A DNA stretch of 8,543 bases. It comes from Phycisphaeraceae bacterium (lineage in GTDB: Bacteria; Planctomycetota; Phycisphaerae; Phycisphaerales; Phycisphaeraceae). A program made the translations under genes and the position numbers. This document shows positions 1 through 5,494 of this stretch, in pieces (position 1 is the stretch's first letter; each line of letters opens with the position of its first letter). The stretch covers positions 1-8,543 of the forward strand of contig JAJDCT010000321.1 in the NCBI GenBank assembly GCA_029260695.1, given 5' to 3'. The notes below the pieces were generated by a model. It searched no databases. It saw only the letters and a list, made by a program, of their open reading frames with translations, and was not told where the DNA came from.

Positions 1-23
1 ATCGTCCTGGATTCCAGGACGAT
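1..23. repeat. Perfect 10-bp fold-back palindrome at window edge
   Basis: Bases 1-10 (ATCGTCCTGG) are the exact reverse complement of 14-23, separated by ATT. It begins at the very first base and coincides with the point where the redoxin domain of the overlapping gene stops looking like its family. It may be an assembly or amplification fold-back at a contig end, or a genuine hairpin inside the gene. Confidence 0.8.
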
Positions 24-902
24 GACTAGGGCGTCCGCGTCGTCGGTTGCGAGGTCGTGGTCGTTGCCATCGATGTCCGGGAGGTTCAGCTGGGGTGTGG
101 GCTGGTTGGTCAGGGGGTGCGGTGCGTTGGAGCCACTGGCCATCATGTGCTGCATGGAGGCCGACGGAGTGGAGTTGGTGGTATCGAAGGCAAATCGGGC
201 GTCGTCGATCGGCTTGTCCAGGCTGTTGACGAGGATGTCGAAGGTGATGGAAAAAGACATGGTAGAGTCGGCGCGAGGGTCCAGGGCTGAGGCGTCAACT
301 TCGACTACGGCCTTATCGATCAGGTGGGTCGATGGGTCGATGGTCAGGGTCAACGTGCCGGTCTGCAATGCGCTTCGGATACGCGGCCGGGCTTTCGGGT
401 CTTGTGGGTCGGGCTGGAGCGTGGCGGGTGTGCCGGCAGCGCCCTGGCTGAGAAACGCGAGCGGGTCGCTGGAGAGCAGGAAAGCGAAGTCGGTCGGCAC
501 CGAGGGGAAGGTCAGGTTGGGCACTTGCTCGGCGATCCACTCGCTGGTCAGGGGCGAAGGGGCGTCTATCTGAAGGTGCTTGCCGGGGAGCCTGGGGCTT
601 TTATATAAGAGGGTCTGGCCGTCGACGACGAGGAACTGGTCGGGCACGTCCAGCAGCAGGCGGTTGCCGGGGCGATCCACAGCGAAGAAGAAGTCGCCTT
701 CCTGGGTCGAAGTCCATCGGCCCTGGGTCTGACGGATCGCTACATGCAGTGTGGCGTCGTACTGCTGGATGTCCTGGTAGGCCTTGACGACCTGGTCGAT
801 CAGCTGTTCGCCGGGCGGGTCAGCGGTGGCGGCTTGCCAACCCAGCGATAGAAACACGAGCCCAAGAACCGACATCCACGCCGCTGATCGTTGAGATTTC
901 AT
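1..902 (-). CDS. Exported LolA-like (DUF2092-type) protein fused to a thioredoxin-like domain, C-terminus cut by window edge
   Basis: The reading frame opens at ATG 902-900 and stays open to base 3, giving 300 residues. A Shine-Dalgarno AGGAG (911-915, minus) lies 8 bases before the ATG. Residues 1-28 form a signal peptide (hydrophobic core SVLGLVFLSLGW, then AATA). Residues 30-245 resemble the LolA/DUF2092 fold: a helix with YQDIQQYDATLHV, then alternating strands (FFFAVDRPGNRLLLDVPD, LVVDGQTLLY, TGTLTLTIDPSTHLIDKAVVE). After a Pro/Ser-rich linker, residues 269-296 (PTPQLNLPDIDGNDHDLA...ALVIVL) match the opening of AhpC/TSA-TlpA redoxin domains. Such fusions are common in planctomycetes and probably act in the periplasm, but the exact role is unknown. 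The next residues should be the W-C-x-x-C active site. Instead the frame reads ESRT inside a perfect palindrome at the window edge, so the end may be an artefact or a degenerate domain. The family call is by recognition only. Confidence 0.75.
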   Translation of the reverse strand, partial: MKSQRSAAWMSVLGLVFLSLGWQAATADPPGEQLIDQVVKAYQDIQQYDATLHVAIRQTQGRWTSTQEGDFFFAVDRPGNRLLLDVPDQFLVVDGQTLLYKSPRLPGKHLQIDAPSPLTSEWIAEQVPNLTFPSVPTDFAFLLSSDPLAFLSQGAAGTPATLQPDPQDPKARPRIRSALQTGTLTLTIDPSTHLIDKAVVEVDASALDPRADSTMSFSITFDILVNSLDKPIDDARFAFDTTNSTPSASMQHMMASGSNAPHPLTNQPTPQLNLPDIDGNDHDLATDDADALVIVLESRT

Positions 903-914
903 AAGTAGTACTCC

Positions 915-934
915 TACAGGATAAAAGACCTGTA
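915..934. promoter_or_regulatory. Inverted repeat TACAGG-N8-CCTGTA in the leader of the LolA-like gene
   Basis: A 6-bp perfect inverted repeat (915-920 and 929-934) with an AT-rich 8-base centre overlaps the edge of the Shine-Dalgarno of the minus-strand gene. It could be a protein operator or a small leader hairpin affecting ribosome access. It is short enough to be chance. The rest of 935-1061, between the two divergent genes, shows no convincing promoter boxes. Confidence 0.3.
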
Positions 935-1061
935 TTGCCCAGACTATTCCACTTACCGCAATCACACAATCCTGGTTTACCCCTGATTTGCGGCCAAGGC
1001 CCGGGGCCACTACTATCCCTGATCCTCACTAACCCCCGTTTCGACAAGGATTCATCTAATA

Positions 1062-2252
1062 ATGTCCAGCCACCTGATTCAGCCGCACGGCGGCAAGCTC
1101 GTCAACCGTATTGTAGACGCCGCCCAGGCCGAAAAGCTCAAGACCACCGCGGCCGGGTTGCCGAGCATCACGCTCAGCGCCAAGCAGGCGTGCGACCTGG
1201 AGATGATCGCGATCGGCGCGTTCAGCCCGCTGACCGGGTTCGTCAGGAAGGCCGACTTCGAAGGCATCTGCAAAGACATGCATCTTGCTGACGGAACGGT
1301 CTGGCCGATCCCGATCACGCTGTCGATCGACGACGCGGTTAAGGGTTCACTCAAAGAAGGCGGGCAGGCGGCGCTTCATCACAGCGACGGCACACTGCTG
1401 GCGGTGATCGATGTTGAAGAGATTTTCGCACACGATAAGAAGCTTGAGGTCCCCAATGTGTTTGGGACCGAAGACGAGGCGCACCCGGGCGTCAAGGCCG
1501 TACTCGATGAGGGCGACTGGTGCGTGGGCGGGCCGATCCATGTGATCACCGTCACGCCTGAAAAAGAGCCGGGCGAACAGTTCACCGAACACCGTCTGGC
1601 ACCGGCGCAGACCCGCGATGAGTTTGCCAAGCGCGGTTGGAAAACCGTCAGCGCGTTCCAGACGCGTAACCCGATCCACCGTGCACACGAGTACCTGTGC
1701 AAGTGTGCCCAGGAGATCACCGACGGGCTGTTGGTTCACCCGCTGGTCGGCGAGACCAAGCCCGGCGACATCCCCGCCGACGTCCGCATGGACTGCTACC
1801 AGACGATCATCGAAAACTATTTCGTCGCTGAGCGCACGATGCTCACCGTCATGCCCGGTGCGATGCGGTATGCCGGGCCACGCGAAGCGGTGCAACACGC
1901 ACTGACCCGTCAGAACTACGGGATCAGCCACTTCATCGTCGGCCGTGACCACGCCGGCGTCGGCGACTACTACGGCACCTACGACGCACAGAACATCTTT
2001 GATCAGTTCAAGGATGGCGAGATCGAGATCGAATTGCTGAAGTTCGAGCACGCCGCCTGGTCCAACAAGGCCCAGGGCATGGTCTCCGGCAAGACGTTCC
2101 CCAAGATCAAGGGCGACCAGGTCTTCCTAAGCGGCACGAAGGTCCGCGAGATGCTCGGCAACGGCGAACGCCCCCCCGCCGAGTTCTCCCGCCCCGAAGT
2201 CGCAGACGTCCTGATCAAGTGGGCGACGAGTGAAGCGACTGTCAACGCCTGA
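1062..2252 (+). CDS. sat: Sulfate adenylyltransferase (ATP sulfurylase), homo-oligomeric type
   Basis: This enzyme makes adenosine 5'-phosphosulfate and pyrophosphate from sulfate and ATP, the first step of sulfate activation in the cytoplasm. The 396 residues carry the family signatures: an N-terminal PUA-like part with ITLSAKQACDLEMIAIGAFSPLTGF (36-60), the nucleotide-binding QTRNP (200-204) with HRAH (206-209, HxxH), VHPLVGETKPGDIP (225-238), GPREAVQHA (272-280), GRDHAG (294-299), and SGTKVREML (357-365). Length is normal for a stand-alone Sat. There is no C-terminal APS kinase domain. The zinc-binding C-x2-C-x8-C-x3-H of many bacterial Sats is absent: the positions read S334, A337, F346 and K350. 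An AAGGA lies at 1046-1050, 11 bases before the ATG. No APS reductase, APS kinase or sulfate transporter gene is adjacent, so an assimilatory or other role cannot be decided from context. A decayed second copy of its 3' end lies at 4735-4849. Confidence 0.96.
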   Translation: MSSHLIQPHGGKLVNRIVDAAQAEKLKTTAAGLPSITLSAKQACDLEMIAIGAFSPLTGFVRKADFEGICKDMHLADGTVWPIPITLSIDDAVKGSLKEGGQAALHHSDGTLLAVIDVEEIFAHDKKLEVPNVFGTEDEAHPGVKAVLDEGDWCVGGPIHVITVTPEKEPGEQFTEHRLAPAQTRDEFAKRGWKTVSAFQTRNPIHRAHEYLCKCAQEITDGLLVHPLVGETKPGDIPADVRMDCYQTIIENYFVAERTMLTVMPGAMRYAGPREAVQHALTRQNYGISHFIVGRDHAGVGDYYGTYDAQNIFDQFKDGEIEIELLKFEHAAWSNKAQGMVSGKTFPKIKGDQVFLSGTKVREMLGNGERPPAEFSRPEVADVLIKWATSEATVNA

Positions 2253-2277
2253 TCGTTACGACAATCAAAATAAACGG

Positions 2278-2307
2278 ACCGCCGATCCGCGAGGGTCGGC
2301 GGTTTTT
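2278..2307. terminator. Intrinsic terminator after sat, bidirectional
   Basis: An 11-bp stem (2278-2288 with 2293-2303, one T-G wobble) is closed by the GNRA tetraloop GCGA and followed by TTTTT (2303-2307). It ends the sat transcript 26 bases after the stop codon. Read from the minus strand the same stem is followed by a T-rich stretch, so it probably also insulates the convergent small gene at 2340-2645. It is nearly identical to the hairpin at 4878-4908. Confidence 0.9.
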
Positions 2308-2339
2308 AATTGCGATACCTCACCAACTATCGTTGCGTA

Positions 2340-2645
2340 TTAGCCGACATCCGGAGCGATGGTCTTGAGGTAACGTTGTTCAGACAACTTCCATACCCAC
2401 ATACCCAAAACATATCCACCTATCGGAAAAGTAATTAATGCGAGTCCCGCTCGAAGAAAAAAAGAAAAGCGGTCGGTTGGTATTTCAAAGATGGCGTCAA
2501 AGACAGCCATGAGCAGGAACCACATAACCGCCGTACCCACGCCCCACATAAAAACGCCACCAAACCAAATAAAATGCTTCCGCCCTCTGATTCGAATCTT
2601 ACTCCAACGCTCGATCTGCTTAGGGTTCAAGATTGCGGCTTTCAA
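2340..2645 (-). CDS. Small two-helix membrane protein, unknown function
   Basis: I do not recognise the family. The 101-residue frame starts at TTG 2645-2643. No ATG or GTG lies between the upstream in-frame stop and this codon. The next in-frame ATG (residue 33) would remove part of the first helix. An AGGGA at 2662-2666 is about 15 bases from the TTG, which is too far for a good ribosome site, so the start is uncertain. Two hydrophobic segments are clear: roughly residues 25-50 (from FIWFGGVFMWGVGTAVMWF) and 62-86 (FFLRAGLALITFPIGGYVLG). They flank a short acidic loop. The first 23 residues are strongly basic, so the N-terminus probably faces the cytoplasm. The gene lies in an AT-rich patch unlike its neighbours and is convergent with sat, sharing the bidirectional terminator. 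It could be a recently arrived or lineage-restricted gene. Confidence 0.6.
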   Translation of the reverse strand: MKAAILNPKQIERWSKIRIRGRKHFIWFGGVFMWGVGTAVMWFLLMAVFDAIFEIPTDRFSFFLRAGLALITFPIGGYVLGMWVWKLSEQRYLKTIAPDVG

Positions 2646-2682
2646 TGAGAGTAAACAACCATCCCTAAATCTTTGCTTACAT

Positions 2683-2712
2683 AGTATAAATCAGCACAAA
2701 ACAATGAGTTAA
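2683..2712 (-). promoter_or_regulatory. Possible promoter of the small membrane gene
   Basis: On the minus strand TTAACT (2707-2712) and TATACT (2683-2688) are separated by 18 bases. They match the -35 and -10 consensus at 4/6 and 5/6 positions. Transcription would start about 30 bases before the TTG start codon. The surrounding DNA is AT-rich, so chance matches are easier here. Confidence 0.35.
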
Positions 2713-2722
2713 GCATAATCTT

Positions 2723-2797
2723 GTTTAGCCGCGGATCGCAGGTCCGCGCGTTGGGCCGGGCGGGCCAAACACGGCGATCTGCGATCGCCCGCTAAAC
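2723..2797. repeat. REP-like inverted pair (BIME-like element)
   Basis: Two 26-base copies face each other. Copy 1 is on the plus strand at 2723-2748 and copy 2 on the minus strand at 2772-2797. Each starts with the head GTTTAGC and continues into a palindrome. Copy 1 folds as CGCGGATC-GCA-GGTCCGCG. Copy 2 folds as a perfect 7-bp stem GGCGATC-TGC-GATCGCC. The 23-base centre has its own TTGG...CCAA inverted ends (2751-2768). A third copy lies at 5348-5373. The head-plus-palindrome layout in intergenic DNA resembles REP/BIME elements. No REP-associated transposase is present in the window. Confidence 0.75.
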
Positions 2798-2815
2798 GGG
2801 GGGACGGCGTGTGTT

Positions 2816-4501
2816 CTATGATTGGCGTTGCAACAGAAGTGTGGAACCCAATAGCACCAGGCCAAGCGTCGCGGGCTCGGGGATGGCGTTGTTGGTTGGT
2901 GGGGACGTGCCTGCGTTCCAGTTGCCGAGGATGACGTTGAGGTCTTCGATGCCTACGAAGCCGTCGCCGCTAGGGTCGGCCAACGGATCGCCGGGGGGGA
3001 TGGACTGGTTCCAGCTGCCCAGAACGATGTTAAGGTCGGTGATGCCGACGAAGCCGTCGCCGTCGAGGTCGCCGACTAATGGCTCTGGCACGACGCGGAA
3101 GATGTGCCCGCCAATACCAAGAGCATCGAAACCAAAATCCACGATCAGCAGGTTCCCGGATTCATCCTCTGCGAAGCTTACGATGCTGGTGTACGAGCCT
3201 TCTTGCGGGGCCAACAGGCTGTTCAGGTTGACGAGTGTCAGAGCAGGATTGTTCGGGTCGAAGTTCTGGATGTCGTTGACGTCGACCCCCCAGATATTGC
3301 CGGAGACCGAGTCTGCAAAGATGTACTTGCCGGCGAGTTCTTGGATCGGGCCACGATAAACGATCCCCGCGGCGACGGAATTGCCTTTGAACGCGCCGGG
3401 GCCATGGAGGTAGGCGATGACCGGATCGAGGCCATCCGGTGGCTGGGGGCCTCCGATGCCTCCGGTGGAGGTCGCTACAAAGCCTTCGCGTTGGCGCCAG
3501 CCGAAGTTGCGGTCGTCGTTGGGCCCGATGTTATTGGGGATTAGATTGACCTCTTCCCATGTGTTCTGCCCCACGTCACCGATGTACAAGTCGCCGGTCT
3601 CACTGTCGAATCCGGCCCGCCAGGGGTTACGTAATCCGTAGGCGAATATCTCATCCCGCCCGGCCTTACCCACAAATGGGTTGTCGGCGGGGATCGCATA
3701 ATTACGGTCCGGGTCGGCGGGGAAGTCGTCGCCGTCCACACCGATACGCAAAACCGTGCCAAGTAAATCCTCTGTGTTCTGCGCGTGCTCAAATGGATCG
3801 TGCTGATCGCCGCCATCCCCCAAGGTGATGTAGAGGTTGTTTTGGCCCTGGGAAGTTTCCTGCGGGTTGAACCCAATCCAACTCCCGTTGTGATTGAATT
3901 TAGGCTGAACCACTTCGAGCAGCGTCTTGCTGAAGACCGCGCCTCCGGCCAGATTACTCGGGTCAGCGGTGTACTCACGCACCTCAAGCTTGAACGGTGG
4001 GACGCGCGAGTCGCCTGGTATGGTGGGGACTTCACCATCAAAATCTACCGCCACACTAACGTAGAACTTGCCGTTGCTCTGAAACTCTGGGTGGAAGACT
4101 GTGGAGAACAATCCCACTTCGGTTGTGTTGGGGTGGCCTTCAATCGTGGTGCTGTCGTCGATTGTCAGGAAAGGGTTTGCAAAATCGACCGTCCCGGTCA
4201 AGCGGTCCATCAGGACGATGCTCCCCAGAGGGTTGGTAATGGCGTCGCCATCGGATTCATGACCGACAAAGCCCCCGAGCTGCGAGACAAAATAAAACTC
4301 GCTGTCGCCTGGCGCGGTATCGACGTCGACCGGTAGATGCAGAGGCGAATTCACTTGAGCGCCCCCGGTCGGGTTGCTCGCTTGAGTCACCCGCTCGACG
4401 ACAAAGCCATTGGCGGCAGGCGAGGCTAAAGAAACGCCGACCATGCCGAGACATAGTACAAGTCCGCGGGCTCGCCTGTCGACAGAATTATAAAAGATCA
4501 T
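2816..4501 (-). CDS. Secreted PQQ-type glucose/sorbosone dehydrogenase with dockerin-like repeats and PEP-CTERM tail
   Basis: This is a quinoprotein sugar dehydrogenase-like beta-propeller that oxidises aldoses or related sugars outside the cytoplasm; the real substrate is not deducible. It has 561 residues. Residues 1-31 are a signal peptide (RRARGLVLCLGMVGVSLASPAANG). The propeller domain (about 33-471) shows family motifs: TEVGLFSTVFHPEFQSNGKFYVSV (127-150), FNHNGSW with the candidate catalytic H204, LYITLGDGGDQHDPF (223-237), LLGTVLRIGVDG (246-257), and IFAYGLRNPWRAGFD (285-299). Two dockerin-like calcium loops follow, with ligands D478, D480, D482, D489 and D509, S511, D513, D520; each is followed by a DLN-x2-LG-x-WN helix. 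The C-terminus has IPEPATLGL (540-548) and a short hydrophobic run, the PEP-CTERM sorting signal. It ends QRQS rather than the usual arginine cluster. GGAGG (4508-4512) lies 6 bases before the ATG and fixes the start. It stands alone as a transcription unit. Confidence 0.9.
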   Translation of the reverse strand: MIFYNSVDRRARGLVLCLGMVGVSLASPAANGFVVERVTQASNPTGGAQVNSPLHLPVDVDTAPGDSEFYFVSQLGGFVGHESDGDAITNPLGSIVLMDRLTGTVDFANPFLTIDDSTTIEGHPNTTEVGLFSTVFHPEFQSNGKFYVSVAVDFDGEVPTIPGDSRVPPFKLEVREYTADPSNLAGGAVFSKTLLEVVQPKFNHNGSWIGFNPQETSQGQNNLYITLGDGGDQHDPFEHAQNTEDLLGTVLRIGVDGDDFPADPDRNYAIPADNPFVGKAGRDEIFAYGLRNPWRAGFDSETGDLYIGDVGQNTWEEVNLIPNNIGPNDDRNFGWRQREGFVATSTGGIGGPQPPDGLDPVIAYLHGPGAFKGNSVAAGIVYRGPIQELAGKYIFADSVSGNIWGVDVNDIQNFDPNNPALTLVNLNSLLAPQEGSYTSIVSFAEDESGNLLIVDFGFDALGIGGHIFRVVPEPLVGDLDGDGFVGITDLNIVLGSWNQSIPPGDPLADPSGDGFVGIEDLNVILGNWNAGTSPPTNNAIPEPATLGLVLLGSTLLLQRQS

Positions 4502-4507
4502 CTTTCG

Positions 4508-4512
4508 CCTCC
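4508..4512 (-). promoter_or_regulatory. Ribosome binding site of the sugar dehydrogenase
   Basis: A full GGAGG on the minus strand, 6 bases before the ATG at 4501-4499. It is the strongest Shine-Dalgarno in the window and supports that start. Confidence 0.75.
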
Positions 4513-4734
4513 AGTACTGATTTAGACTCTTGTGTTACCCGAAAACACTCGCTCGTGACCGCGAACGATTCTACTATGCGGCCTGTTCGGACTCAAGACT
4601 CAATAGCGATTTATCGAAAAATAGATCAGAGTTATAGGCACGACGTAGCCGTATCGCTGGTTATTGTCGCGAACCGATGGGGGGTTGACCGGCGGCGTAG
4701 ATCGTTCAGTCACCGGTGAGATTCCGGGCTGCAC

Positions 4735-4849
4735 TTCAAAGCCGGGACTGAGCATGCTGAAGACATGCTGAAGAATAGACACACGGCCGGCCCGAAGTCA
4801 CGGGTGTGCTCATCAAGTGGGGAACGGCGCGGCGACGGTCGGGGCCTGA
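4735..4849 (+). pseudogene. sat: Relic of the 3' end of a second sat gene
   Basis: Conceptual translation of 4735-4776 gives FKAGTEHAEDMLKN, matching FLSGTKVREMLGN of the intact Sat (355-367). In a different frame, 4788-4820 gives RPEVTGVLIKW against RPEVADVLIKW of Sat (377-387), with 9 of 11 residues identical. The two pieces are joined by a deletion/frameshift, and an in-frame TAG lies at 4776-4778. The DNA then tracks the end of sat through GCCTGA (4844-4849, one base out of frame), ACGACAATC (4858-4866) and the terminator. The copies differ at synonymous positions too (GTC/GTG, CTG/CTC), so the relic is old or derives from a divergent sat rather than a fresh duplication. Possible earlier traces (GTCACCGGTGAG near 4719-4730 against GTCTCCGGCAAG in sat) are too weak to claim. 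The remainder of 4502-4734 shows no gene I can support. Confidence 0.75.
4753..4774 (+). repeat. 11-bp tandem duplication
   Basis: CATGCTGAAGA occurs twice in direct succession (4753-4763, 4764-4774) inside the sat relic. A slippage-type duplication of this sort fits drift of an unselected sequence. Confidence 0.85.
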
Positions 4850-4877
4850 TGGGCGACACGACAATCTAATATAAAGC

Positions 4878-4908
4878 AAACCGCCGATCTGTGAGGGTCG
4901 GCGGTTTT
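4878..4908. terminator. Intrinsic terminator, near-copy of the sat terminator
   Basis: The stem pairs 4878-4890 with 4895-4907, with GNRA loop GTGA, T-G wobbles near the loop, and a run of Ts on the plus strand. On the minus strand the hairpin follows the stop of the small gene (4926) and is followed by TTTGCTTTAT, so today it most likely ends that gene. Its plus-strand ancestry is as the terminator of the decayed sat copy just upstream. Confidence 0.85.
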
Positions 4909-4925
4909 ATATTGCTTAACAGGAA

Positions 4926-5231
4926 TCACTCGGTCGTCATCGCTATCAGTCTGGCTTCTAGTTCCTGGAGTTTGACTGTGGCGTTGGGGCCCGGGGCACC
5001 AGTCTTCAGGGCACGATAGATCATGCCTCGGGTTACCGTTGCCGGCTTCATTTCATCGGCGATCAGCGGTCGCCCCTCCTCAGTGAAGTGCTCGCCGAGA
5101 GTGATCAGTGCGGTCACATTGGACAGATGCGTGGCCCCCGCTCCGGCCTGTTGCCCCAACCATGACCCAACAACCCACATAGTGATATGGGAACACACAA
5201 GAATGACAATGACAAGGTTTCGCTTACGCAT
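4926..5231 (-). CDS. Small membrane-anchored protein, unknown function
   Basis: I do not recognise this family. I chose the ATG at 5231-5229 because an AGGAG sits exactly 7 bases before it. An upstream in-frame ATG at 5246 would overlap that Shine-Dalgarno and adds only MRSFN. The 101-residue product starts MRKRN and has one hydrophobic segment (about 6-24, LVIVILVCSHITMWVVGSW). A soluble tail follows of about 75 residues that is probably periplasmic. It contains THLSNVTALITLGEHFTEEGRPLIADEM and a C-terminal helix LQELEARLIAMTTE. The N-terminus could be a signal anchor or an uncleaved signal peptide. It shows no relation to the other small membrane protein at 2340-2645, although both are 101 residues and both point at a copy of the same terminator. 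Confidence 0.6.
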   Translation of the reverse strand: MRKRNLVIVILVCSHITMWVVGSWLGQQAGAGATHLSNVTALITLGEHFTEEGRPLIADEMKPATVTRGMIYRALKTGAPGPNATVKLQELEARLIAMTTE

Positions 5232-5238
5232 GTTAAAG

Positions 5239-5243
5239 CTCCT
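5239..5243 (-). promoter_or_regulatory. Ribosome binding site deciding the start of the small anchored protein
   Basis: AGGAG on the minus strand lies 7 bases before ATG 5231-5229 and directly follows the alternative ATG at 5246-5244. It favours the shorter protein. Confidence 0.7.
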
Positions 5244-5347
5244 CATGACCAGTATCCGTCACTTGTTCTGCAATATATAATGCCGTTCTTATCTTCATCT
5301 ACTTTTTTGAACGCCGGTTACAGTTACGAGTTATCCTAGGCAAGCCT

Positions 5348-5373
5348 CGGCGATCTGCGATCTCACGCTAAAC
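5348..5373 (-). repeat. REP-like element, third copy
   Basis: On the minus strand this reads GTTTAGC then GTGAGATCGCAGATCGCCG. It matches the minus-strand copy at 2772-2797 in 23 of 26 bases. The main palindrome is shortened (GATC-TGC-GATC), but a second hairpin around the head, TCACG-CTAAA-CGTGA (5363-5377), is present. It lies in the 263-base gap between the small anchored protein and gcvH. That gap otherwise holds only AT-rich DNA around 5271-5281 and no gene. Confidence 0.7.
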
Positions 5374-5494
5374 GTGATGGGCCGGGGTTATGTAGAGTGT
5401 GAGTCTAGGTTTTGTAAGCGGACAAGCAAGTTTCTATGATGCTGGCGTTGGTTAGAATCTCCAACCGGAAACCCCCTACCTCGGAGCCCTACCG

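Noticed and set aside
22..573. A 183-codon plus-strand frame at the left end
   Set aside because: It is antisense to the LolA-like/redoxin gene, which has a signal peptide, ribosome site and domain structure; the plus-strand product is low-complexity.
1347..2051. A 234-codon open frame on the minus strand opposite sat
   Set aside because: It lies wholly within the well-supported sat gene and its translation shows no family motif; it is an antisense shadow of GC-rich coding DNA.
2723..2797. CRISPR repeats
   Set aside because: Only two inverted copies with one short centre, no regular spacers and no cas genes; they fit a REP-like pair.
3785..4336. A 183-codon plus-strand frame
   Set aside because: It is antisense to the sugar dehydrogenase, whose motifs cover the same bases.
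4600..4782. A 60-codon minus-strand frame in the gene-free stretch
   Set aside because: It overlaps the sat relic on the opposite strand, has no convincing ribosome site and no recognisable motif.
5276..5281. Perfect TATAAT on the plus strand
   Set aside because: No matching -35 at 16-18 bases and the next plus-strand gene starts more than 200 bases away; likely a chance match in AT-rich DNA.
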